Assembly: GCA_026415975.1 (NCBI GenBank)
Contig: JAOAFZ010000008.1
Coordinates: forward strand, 1-41,382
Direction: 5' to 3'
Length of the DNA: 41,382 nucleotides
Origin: Patescibacteria group bacterium
Lineage (GTDB): Bacteria > Patescibacteriota > Microgenomatia > UBA1406 > GWC2-37-13
In this document: positions 1 through 7,182 of the stretch, one piece after another
How positions within the stretch are numbered: position 1 is the stretch's first letter
How the letters are laid out: every line of letters begins with the position of its first letter
Translations under genes and position numbers: made by a program
Notes under the pieces: model-generated
Databases searched by the model: none
Seen by the model: the letters and a program-made list of their open reading frames with translations, nothing else
What the model was told of the DNA's origin: nothing

Positions 1-74
1 GGGCGTAGCTCAGATGGTAGAGCGTGCGGTTTGGGACCGCAAGGTCGCAAGTTCAAGTCTTGTCGCCCCGACCA
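1..74 (+). tRNA. tRNA-Pro (anticodon UGG), first two bases outside the window
   Basis: The cloverleaf can be folded by eye. The 3' acceptor strand CGCCCCG needs CGGGGCG on the 5' side, but the window opens at GGGCG, so two bases are missing upstream. The anticodon stem TGCGG/CCGCA closes the loop TTTGGGA, giving anticodon TGG (Pro). The T arm is GCAAG-TTCAAGT-CTTGT. The CCA end is encoded. The gene lies at the edge of a decayed accessory island, as is common for tRNA genes, but I found no second copy of its 3' end that would mark an attachment site. Confidence 0.95.
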
Positions 75-156
75 ATCGAAACATTGCGAATAACCGTGTT
101 TTTAGGAGGGTAGCGAATGGCTCTTTGATTTGATAGGACACTACATTCTTTTCATC

Positions 157-178
157 AACAAATAAGTAACAAATAAGT
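157..178. repeat. Tandem 11-bp direct repeat
   Basis: AACAAATAAGT occurs twice back to back (157-167 and 168-178) in the AT-rich spacer between the tRNA and the recombinase remnant. Nothing else is supported between 75 and 306, apart from a weak GC stem near 223-246 (GGCCT/AGGCC) followed by a short T-run. That stem could be a poor terminator. The repeat may be a recombination footprint or chance. Confidence 0.5.
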
Positions 179-306
179 TCGAGAACACATTTCTAACAAT
201 GCGATCTTTTGTGATCGGATTGCCGGCCTTGAGCCTTGCCGAGGCCTCTTTTGAATAGTTCAAGAAATTATTTATCCCCATATACTGAGTAGGTTCAGCT
301 TCTAGT

Positions 307-997
307 TTAGATTTTATTTTTTTTTATATCGTTTTCCAAGCTGCTCGCCTCAGCTTGTAGCTCTAGAATCTTCTTTTCGTTCGCTCTATAAATGGGGCTG
401 TCTTCCTCGATATGTATTATCTTCAAGCTCCGTTCATTGATTTCATGAGTTAATTGATTTAGTACTCCTTGCTTATTCAAGCATTGCCTTTGCAATTCTT
501 CATGCTTTTTTTCTAAAATGACTTTTATTTTTTCTAAATATTTCCGGTACTCATGCTCTGAAAAATTTAATCCTTCAGAGAAAAACGAATAAAGGTAATC
601 CAACACAACCTTGATCCGTATCGATTTTTTTGAACGCTCACATCTTTTTGTACCACACCGTGCATAGAGATAAGGCCTTGCTCCTGTTGAGGGAGCTATC
701 CACATGTTCTTTTTGCAATATACGCATGCAATTAGTTGTCTGAAGGGATAGAAGTTCTTTTCTGTTCTATAGCCTTTTTTTCGAGTTGTTTTTTTGTATT
801 TTAAAATAATCTTCTTCTGATACTGTTTGGCTGAAATCATAAATAGATCTTAGATCAGTATATTTGTTATTTTTTTTAGAATAGAGCATTCCATAGTAAA
901 ACGGATCACTGAAGATACGAGAGAGCGCATGAATATCTATTCTGATTTTTTTTATCTGATTTTGTCGTTCGAACATAACCCCGCTCTCAAACTTCAC
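307..997 (-). pseudogene. Large serine recombinase, broken C-terminal remnant
   Basis: Two minus-strand reading frames make one protein when joined. The upstream frame (997 down to about 790) carries the recombinase-domain signature around SRIFSDPFYYGML. The downstream frame (about 800 down to 307) carries a zinc beta-ribbon with CVYC and CGTKRC, then a Lys/Glu-rich coiled coil, as in the C-terminal half of large serine recombinases. The frame changes near 790-800, between the DYFKIQ and KKTTRKKG segments. The N-terminal catalytic resolvase domain is missing: upstream sequence runs into the HEPN-like remnant on the other strand. Such enzymes move phages, integrative elements and some transposons, so this is probably the dead integrase of the surrounding island. 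Confidence 0.8.
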
Positions 998-1048
998 TTA
1001 CAATGTTCTCGAGGGTATAGCCCTGAGGTTATTATCTATGATTACCGT

Positions 1049-1766
1049 ATGATCGAAGAGGCGAGAGAAATTTTCGATTATCTCCCCATAAACACAACAA
1101 GCCTTGCCGAGAGCGAGTATATTTCTCATCTTTAGTCCGCTATTGAAGGGCTTTCAAACGGTGACGATATTGCCCAGTACTTCATCATCATGCCATTTCA
1201 TCTTCTTTTCATGTTGTCACTTCAATGTAAGGTGATGAGAATAGCCAGGAATAAAAACAGGAGCTATAAAGCAGCATTTACGTTGAATGTGTGTCGTGAC
1301 CATACTCCAAAAGTTGCAAGTCCCGACTCCGTTTTTATACTTACGAAACTACCGGAAAGCACGATGGCAGATCTCTTCAAGTTGGTTAGTGTACCAAAGG
1401 AAATAATAAAAGATATCAAAAACATCATAAAATACAGAAACGACAATTTGGCACACGCAAACGGGGAATGGCGATCAACTTAGAGGATAAAATAAATCAA
1501 TATATTGACGTTTTGCGGAAACTTCAAGCTTACTTTCTGGATATGAACAATGGTCTTGCTAATCGCTGGAAAAAAGAACTTTCTCCGGAAGATGAGAAAA
1601 AAGAATTTGTGGGAATAAGAATTGCTGAAGAGTATTTATGTCCAGCGGATTTTATGACATGGAGACTGTGTAGCGGCTTTTCCGAGGCAAACTAAATCCT
1701 AATGTCAAGGAGAACGGTAAATCTACAGAGCCTTTTCGTGTTCTAGATCTATCTCGAGTAGATTGA
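1049..1766 (+). pseudogene. HEPN-like protein, broken by two nonsense codons and two frameshifts
   Basis: A coherent protein can be followed through several interruptions. It begins near ATG 1049 (MIEEAREIFDYLP), meets TAG at 1133 where a Trp codon would fit, and continues (SAIEGLSNGDDIAQ, then IMPFHLLFMLSLQ). It reaches RNDNLAH at 1436-1456, which fits the R-X4-6-H catalytic motif of HEPN ribonuclease domains. It then shifts frame near 1465 (INLEDKINQYIDVLR), shifts again near 1650, crosses TAG at 1671, and ends with FRVLDLSRVD at TGA 1764. HEPN proteins are often toxins or abortive-infection effectors. The neighbouring restriction remnant fits a defence island. The HEPN call rests on one short motif and an alpha-helical look. 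Confidence 0.5.
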
Positions 1767-2246
1767 TTGCCATCCCATCCGCTTTCCAATTCCCCCGGTT
1801 TCCCTTCTTCACCATCGAACGTATCGTCTCCCGTAATGTCTCCGGATCGCTCTTCGCCCACTTGTACAGGATTGGGTGTTTCTCCTTTGTCACCGACTTG
1901 TTTATTATCTGTATCGGTTTGCTCATCACTTTTCAATCTGCACAGTTTTTTTGTCGACTCGAACACCCTTTGTTCTGTCGCCTGGTCTTGGGACTATTTC
2001 TGTATTGATAACGGTGTTGCTCGTACCTTACGAGGATTTGTTCTGACTTATTTACGGAGTCTCTGCTTTCTGTTTTATCCCCTCCTGAGAGCTTTGAGAT
2101 ATTCTACCGCCCACAGGGTTTTTCTGCCGGCAGCAACTTCTTTATATTCACCTGTTTGATCCTATATTGTTTTTCTTGTCTTCTTTCATATTAAATAAGA
2201 ATTGCAAGAGCTCTATACCTTATTGCACATGCTAGAATATGGCTAT
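1767..2246. other. 480-base stretch without a supported gene
   Basis: This gap lies between the HEPN-like and GmrSD remnants. The only reading frame with protein-like composition is on the minus strand (1929 down to 1723, about 68 codons, including ILYKWAKSDPETLRETI). Its end overlaps the HEPN-like remnant, and a competing minus frame and two plus frames are also open here. I cannot choose between them. It may be the tail of another decayed island gene. Confidence 0.3.
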
Positions 2247-4137
2247 ATGAGTAAAAAGCTCGAGCACAAGATTGAGGCAAATGATACATCAATCGGCGCA
2301 CTGCTCAAATAACAAAAGTTCACAATAGAATATTTCCAACGTGAATATCGCTGGCAAGAGAAGCACATGAGGCTTCTCATAGATGATCTCACATCAACTT
2401 TCCTCAAATCATTCAGGCCAGAGCACAAGCGGTCAGAGGTCGAAAATTACCAAAACTATTATTTGGGCCCGGTGGTATTTAGCGAGCGGGATGGTCTTAA
2501 GTCAATTATTGACGGTCAACAACGGATTACATCCATCACGCTCTTTCTTATTTTTCTCAACCATCTACAGAGAGATTTTGCAGAAAAGGTGTCGATTAGC
2601 GATCTCATTTACTCAGAAAAATACGGGGAGAAATCGTTCAATATGATTGATGAAAATAGAAGAGCATGTTTGACCGCACTATTTGAGACGGGCGAATACT
2701 CTCTCCAAAAAGAAGATGATGAGACAGTGCAGAACATTGTGGCACGTTATGAGGATATCGATCAGGTGTTTCCGGAAGAAATGAAGAAATGAAGCAGTGC
2801 TTCCGTACTTTATCGATTGGTTTAAGGAGAATGTTGTTGTCGTCAAGATAACGGCATACTCAGATGAAAACGCCTACACTATCTTTGAGACGATGAATGA
2901 CCGTGGTCTCAATGTCACACCGACCGAAATGCTTAAGGGGTATGTACTCTCAAAAATTACAGACCCATATCAAAGAAACGAGATGAACGATATCTGGAAG
3001 ACCCAGATTCAGAGACTCCATGAGGTCGAGGATAACGCTGATCAGAATTTTTTTCAGGCATGGTTTCGGGCAAAGTATGCAAAAAGTATCAGGCCGGGAA
3101 AAGCCGGGTTTGAAGATCAGGATTTTGAACTTATTGGTTCCCGATTTCACAACTGGTTTAAAGAGAATCATAAAGCGCTATCTGACATACATACCTCAGA
3201 TGACATGTATTCCTTTTTCAAAGAGCAGTTTCCCTATTTTGTAGATATTTATCTTCAGATTATTTCCGCACAAAATTCACTGAATGCGAACATTCCCCAT
3301 GCCTACTATATCGGCAGATGGGTGATCGGAGAATCATTGCAACATCCACTTCTTCTTGCTCCCATACAATTTGGAGACGACCTAAAGACGATTGAGCGAA
3401 AGATTGATTTTATGGCCAGATATATCGAGACTTTTACTGTGCGACGATCAGTAAATTATCGGAAGTTCGGTCATTCCTCAATAAAATACACGATGTTCAA
3501 CCTTGTCAAAGCGGTCCGTGACAAGGACCTCACGTCATTGGCAAAAATTCTAGTAAAAAAAGTGCGCGAGATTCCAGAAACTTGGGAGGGGATCATGAAT
3601 TTTGGCCTTCACGGCATGAATGGTGTCTTCGTAAAGCATCTGCTATGCCGGATCACGAGCTATCTTGACAGAATTGTGGGGAAAGATACTACATACGTCA
3701 CATATTACCATTCCAACCGGGAAGCAATTTGAGATTGAGCATATCTGGGCAAATAAGTTTGAACAACATACCGATGAGTTTGATCAGGAGAATGAGTTTT
3801 CCGCTTGGCGCAATTCTATTGGAGCGCTCGTATTGTTGCCACAAGGCACAAACCAATCCTTCAGCAGTGATCGGTACGAGGACAAGCTTGCGCACTATTT
3901 GAAGGAGAATACCTATGTACAGACACTTCACCCTTCCTTTTACGAAAAGAATCCGACATTTGTCAACTCTGCGATAATTCAGAGTTGGGTTTTAAACCCC
4001 ATGAGCACTTTACCAAACAAGATATCCTCGATAGGAAAAGATTGGTACAGCGCATTTGTGAAAAACTGTGGTCAGAGGAGTATTTTTTTGAGAATTTGTT
4101 AGAAACGAAACATGTAGAGAGTAATCAACATGAATAG
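2247..4137 (+). pseudogene. GmrSD-type (DUF262 + DUF1524) restriction protein, inactivated
   Basis: The reading frame starts at ATG 2247 (MSKKLEHKIEAND), meets TAA at 2310, and continues with IEYFQREYRWQ and the DUF262 signature DGQQRITS. It shifts frame near 2790 (into LPYFIDWF and TIFETMNDRGLNVTPTEMLK). A second shift near 3700 leads into the DUF1524 HNH-like segment (FEIEHIWANKF, WRNSIGALVLLPQGTNQSF). A third shift near 3975 restores KPHEHFTKQDILDRKRL to the stop at 4135. In the GmrSD/BrxU family DUF262 is the NTP-dependent half and DUF1524 the His-Asn-His nuclease half, together cutting modified (often glucosylated 5-hydroxymethylcytosine) phage DNA. One nonsense codon and three frameshifts mean it is very unlikely to work. 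Confidence 0.88.
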
Positions 4138-4421
4138 CAAACATTTAGTATCACATCTTTCATAATTGGCAGTTTTGTTCTATTGTCAGGCTATATTGTG
4201 TCGAAGAAATTATCTTAAGGTCAAAAAGTATAATTGTTGTTACAGAGTCAGCTTGAGTTTTGTAATGATGAAGCAAAAACTAACAATATGAATAATAAAA
4301 TGTTTCTTTCAACACAATGTGAGAATACTGTTTTGCTCAAGATCAGTGTGAGGAGTTAAAAAAGTCTTCAGAAAACGAATATATTAAGGCACTGCAAGAA
4401 TGTGAGATAAAATTTAGATAA
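4130..4421 (+). pseudogene. Small membrane-anchored protein, frameshifted remnant
   Basis: ATG 4130 overlaps the stop of the GmrSD remnant, an arrangement typical of operons. MNSKHLVS is followed, after a one-base shift, by a hydrophobic segment (FIIGSFVLLSGYIVSKKLS). A hydrophilic tail (QLEFCNDEAKTNN, then FAQDQCEELKKSSENEYIKALQECEIKFR) ends at TAA 4419 after further breaks. The pattern is one N-terminal membrane helix plus a short charged, Cys-containing tail. No family is recognised. Its place suggests an accessory gene co-transcribed with the restriction gene. Confidence 0.45.
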
Positions 4422-4459
4422 CTATCGAATAACTGTCAAAAATCGCAGGGCTTCGATAG
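4422..4459. repeat. 8-bp inverted repeat (CTATCGAA/TTCGATAG)
   Basis: CTATCGAA (4422-4429) and TTCGATAG (4452-4459) form a perfect 8-bp stem with a 22-base loop, right after the stop of the small membrane-protein remnant. There is no T-run, so it is a weak terminator candidate at best. It could be an operator or a chance palindrome in AT-rich DNA. Confidence 0.4.
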
Positions 4460-4505
4460 CTCCAAAATTTAGAAACGATGTCGCTATTTAGGATTTATTA
4501 GTGAG

Positions 4506-4679
4506 ATGAGAAATAAAATAATTAGAACTATACTGATCGCTCTAAGCAGTCTCATAGCAGTTGGAAGAAGTGCTCTTTTGTGATTTATGAAAGCCGAATA
4601 TAAAAACGAGTTTCAGAACCCTCAGAGTATCCATGCGAATGAGCTTATAAGTGTTAAGCATCAATACACAAAACTCTGA
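4506..4679 (+). pseudogene. Second small membrane protein with an in-frame TGA
   Basis: From ATG 4506 the frame reads MRNKIIRTILIALSSLIAVG, a clear N-terminal membrane helix. It meets TGA at 4581 and then continues without a break for 31 more codons (FMKAEYKNEFQNPQSIHANE) to TGA 4677. The intact flanking frame suggests one gene of about 57 codons with a single nonsense change (TGG to TGA would be Trp). No family is recognised. It may belong to the same decayed operon as the gene before it. Confidence 0.4.
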
Positions 4680-4771
4680 ACACAATTCTTCTCAAGCTCC
4701 GCTACACGAGGATCTTCTTTTTGTTTTTTCCAATTTTCTAGTATTTTATCGAGTAAAAGTTCGAGATCCAT
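4661..4771 (-). CDS. Possible short hypothetical ORF
   Basis: The minus strand can encode about 36 residues from ATG 4771 (MDLELLLDKILENWKKQKED), strongly helical and charged. The frame stays open upstream to about 4873 but becomes Leu/Ser-rich and less convincing. It converges on the small membrane-protein remnant and overlaps its end. It could be the C-terminal tail of the decayed gene on the same strand to its right (4884-5338). I cannot assign a function. Confidence 0.2.
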   Translation of the reverse strand: MDLELLLDKILENWKKQKEDPRVAELEKNCVQSFVY

Positions 4772-4883
4772 TGCTTCTTCCCGACAAGGTACAGATAGAG
4801 AGTACAAAAGCAACAAAAGAAGAGAAGACAAGGTCGGAAGTTTATCCTGTGTACTTCCAGGGTTTTCTGGCAATTCTTTTAGG

Positions 4884-5134
4884 AGGAACTACCGGAGTGT
4901 ATGTCTGCTCTCTAGGTGAGGCACGTGTTTTGTTATCTAAATACCCTTTATCCACCACAATTGAGCAGCCAGTGCTCGTCCTTTTGGTGCGTCATGTGCA
5001 TGTCTCGGCCCTATTTTGTTGATTGGTAAACCACCCCGTGATCTTCCCAGCGATTGCACCCCCTTTTTTAACCGCATCTAAAAGCTGACTGGTGACTTTC
5101 TGCTTATGCAACTTGCAGCATCTTTCCAAATACT
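4884..5134 (-). repeat. Dispersed repeat, copy 1 (inverted partner at 11491-11700)
   Basis: About 190 bases (4884-5071) match the reverse complement of 11513-11700. By hand, a 119-base core around the 20-mer at 4950 differs at about 15 positions, roughly 87% identity. A further 22 bases (5113-5134) match 11491-11512, with about 41 bases between them absent from copy 2. The two copies face each other around the P450/helicase module. They could be remnants of one duplicated gene, or a repeat through which the module was inserted or inverted. Confidence 0.8.
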
Positions 5135-5338
5135 CCCGATTTTGACCATCTCTTGAACCGTGTGTATGCCGCGTGCGTTACTCAGCCGCAGGTATTCTAC
5201 TTCGTGTTTAAAGCCCATGTTGCAGGAGACCAATGCATGAGTAGACGGTTTATGTCGGGTCGTGCCATATGTTTCCGGCGGTTCAGCTTGTCGCTGATTT
5301 AGTTTTGCAATACATCCCCCCAGCTTCTGAATGTGTTG
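4884..5338 (-). pseudogene. Decayed gene of unknown function, overlapping a dispersed repeat
   Basis: On the minus strand a frame is open from 5338 to a TAG at 5078. It reads QKLGGCIAKLNQRQAEPPE, then THALVSCNMGFKHEVEYLRL and SNARGIHTVQEMVKIGS. In a shifted frame the protein seems to go on (QKVTSQLLDAVKKGGAIAGK, then ITGWFTNQQNRAETC) before a TGA. There is no ATG at the 5' end; an in-frame TAA lies at 5339. The protein-like composition and the shift point to a pseudogene, but no family is recognised. Its 3' half recurs in inverted orientation at 11491-11700. Confidence 0.4.
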
Positions 5339-5377
5339 TTAACTATAAATACATATTTAATACGTATTATATTGTAG

Positions 5378-5383
5378 TATAAT
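5378..5383 (+). promoter_or_regulatory. Probable -10 box for the P450 gene
   Basis: A perfect TATAAT lies 16 bases before ATG 5400, in an AT-rich stretch (5340-5383). A start about seven bases downstream would leave a leader of roughly ten bases with no Shine-Dalgarno sequence. No convincing -35 box is seen. Confidence 0.55.
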
Positions 5384-5399
5384 TACTTCCCTAACACTT

Positions 5400-6692
5400 A
5401 TGTCAGAAATATACGAGAGATGGCGGCTTCCCCGTAGTCTTAACACAGGGGAGATAGTTGGAAGATTGCTTCAATTGCGCGATCCTTTCCCCGTACCCAT
5501 GGGTTTGAGCGGAATTGTGCTAACAACCGCAAACAGAAAGTTAATTTCATATTGGAGCAATCCTGATTATTTTAATAAGGTTGGGCCTAGATGGCAGCCG
5601 ATAAATGAATGGACCGGTCCCAGATCCGCATTTATGCCAACAGGAGAAGACTGGGGTATACGCAGTAAGGGCGCAAAAGACGCGTATAGAAATGATCTAT
5701 TTGGTCAATGGCAAGGAGAACCAATCGCGGAAATTACAAAGGCTCTAAACATACCTTCCGATGGCATGGTGGATAATTTGTATTCCAAGGTAAAAGCCTT
5801 AGCCTTACAGATTGCGGCAGACTTATTATACGGAGTGAAGATCGAGATGGCACAAGCAGAAAGAATTGCATCTGCTTATGGGACTCTTAATGCTTACAAT
5901 GCGCGCAACTCGCTTACCGGGGGATTGTTGGACCGTCTTAGGTGCCCTCCGACTAATTTTGATGCCTTTGCAGCGTTTAAAGAGGATGAATTGCCTCGGG
6001 CTTCTGCGAGTCCTTTCGATTGGCTTCATGGCGATTTTACCGAAAGCCTGAAAGCAATCTGGAACTTTGGTCGAATGCTTGTGCAACAGTCGAAGCAATC
6101 GGCAATCGCAGAAAAAATGCGCAATGCGGGTTTATCCGAGGATGATCAGATACGGGAGGCAACTGTTCAGATTGGGGGTGCGCACGGGGCACCCGGAGCC
6201 CTTATCAGCAGCGTATTAACATGTTTGGCAATGCCCGAAAATATACAATACCAAAGAATGTTGCGATCTCAACCGGATCTTTTGCCGTCAGTTATCCAGG
6301 AAACATTGCGGCTTTACCCGCCATTCTGGGTGCAGTTGCGACATTGCGTCAGCAATGTGAATTTGCCGGGAATAAGCATCGGGGCAGGCACAGATGTGTT
6401 ATTCTGCACCTATGTTGCAGATAGGGATCCTAAAATATATGGACCCAAAGCCGACCGGTTCATGCCGGAGCGTTTTGCAAGTAACCCCATTCTTAGAAAA
6501 CACCTTACCTCATTTGGATTCGGTCAAAGGCGCTGTCCCGCAGGTCATATTGGGGTGGAAATTGCAAGGCTGGTTGTGCAAGAAATAGTTGAAAAATATT
6601 CTTTCGAAGCGGTTGGCACCCCTCGTTTTACCTTTGGTGACACACTGCATCCGAGTGATACGAATCGTATGCTTTTTATCGCTCGAAGTTGA
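5400..6692 (+). CDS. Cytochrome P450
   Basis: This 430-residue protein has the full P450 signature. The K-helix ExxR is ETLR (301-304), the PERF motif is PERF (356-359), and the heme loop FGFGQRRCPAG (372-382) supplies the thiolate ligand Cys379. There is no signal peptide or membrane anchor, so it should be soluble like most bacterial P450s. The I-helix, where the acid-alcohol pair (A/G-G-x-D/E-T) normally activates O2, reads GGAHGAPGA (259-267) and lacks both residues. P450s without that pair often use peroxides or rearrange them (CYP152 and CYP74 types), so a reductase-independent reaction is an inference; no ferredoxin or reductase gene is in this window. P450s are unexpected in such reduced genomes. 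The substrate is unknown. Confidence 0.93.
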   Translation: MSEIYERWRLPRSLNTGEIVGRLLQLRDPFPVPMGLSGIVLTTANRKLISYWSNPDYFNKVGPRWQPINEWTGPRSAFMPTGEDWGIRSKGAKDAYRNDLFGQWQGEPIAEITKALNIPSDGMVDNLYSKVKALALQIAADLLYGVKIEMAQAERIASAYGTLNAYNARNSLTGGLLDRLRCPPTNFDAFAAFKEDELPRASASPFDWLHGDFTESLKAIWNFGRMLVQQSKQSAIAEKMRNAGLSEDDQIREATVQIGGAHGAPGALISSVLTCLAMPENIQYQRMLRSQPDLLPSVIQETLRLYPPFWVQLRHCVSNVNLPGISIGAGTDVLFCTYVADRDPKIYGPKADRFMPERFASNPILRKHLTSFGFGQRRCPAGHIGVEIARLVVQEIVEKYSFEAVGTPRFTFGDTLHPSDTNRMLFIARS

Positions 6693-6858
6693 ATGATGCC
6701 GGCTTTTTCTTATACATGCCTAAGGCAATACTGTCATTCTGTAGAACATAGAGCCGATTAACTTTTCAATGGCGGTAGGGAAAGAACTTGCATTAAGTAG
6801 TTAGTACTTCACCGGGGCCGAGTTATGAATCCTCGATAAGGGTTAGTACCATCGGGAG

Positions 6859-7116
6859 CTACACTAATAGGAAAAACCAGACGGCAAAACTAAATCCGCC
6901 CCGGTGACCAGTCTGCAGCCTGCCGCTGCCTGCGATATCGCATAACTCCGGGTTCCGGTCTCCGGTCGAGGAAAAGGAAAGCGCATCACCAAATTTGCCG
7001 TTTGCATAGACGGGATCGGTAATTGTGCCGGTTGTACCATTCCCGCTTGCATCAGACGCACTGGTGCCGCGAGCAGGGAATTGTCCATCCTCACGCCGTA
7101 TCGCAACCTCCCTCTT
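6859..7116 (-). pseudogene. Remnant of a LamG/concanavalin-like surface domain
   Basis: One minus-strand frame, open from 7116 to TAG 6859, reads DASGNGTTGT, then YANGKFGDALSFSSTGD, and ends with GGFSFAVWFF. This matches the opening of LamG-like jelly-roll domains (an SGNGNxGT-type strand, GKFGxALSF, then FTIxFWF). The rest of the domain and any signal peptide are absent, and an in-frame TGA at 7117 closes the 5' end. It is the only recognisable content of the 490-base gap between the convergent P450 and helicase genes. It may be the remains of a secreted protein, like the LamG protease at 22031. Confidence 0.5.
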
Positions 7117-7182
7117 TCAACCAGGCGAGTGCCGCGTTTTCACATTTACAGCATTAAATGAAAAAATTATATGGCTTGGCAG

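Noticed and set aside
1133-1135. Recoding of TAG as a sense codon in the HEPN-like gene
   Set aside because: The same gene also has frameshifts, and its neighbours have TAA and TGA interruptions, so decay explains it more simply.
1652-1966. Minus-strand acidic frame over the end of the HEPN-like remnant
   Set aside because: It is low in complexity, competes with another minus frame, and overlaps a better-supported plus-strand remnant.
1-5340. Attachment-site duplication of the tRNA-Pro 3' end
   Set aside because: I looked for a second copy of the last 20 bases of the tRNA gene to the right and saw none. Large serine recombinases also usually do not target tRNA genes.
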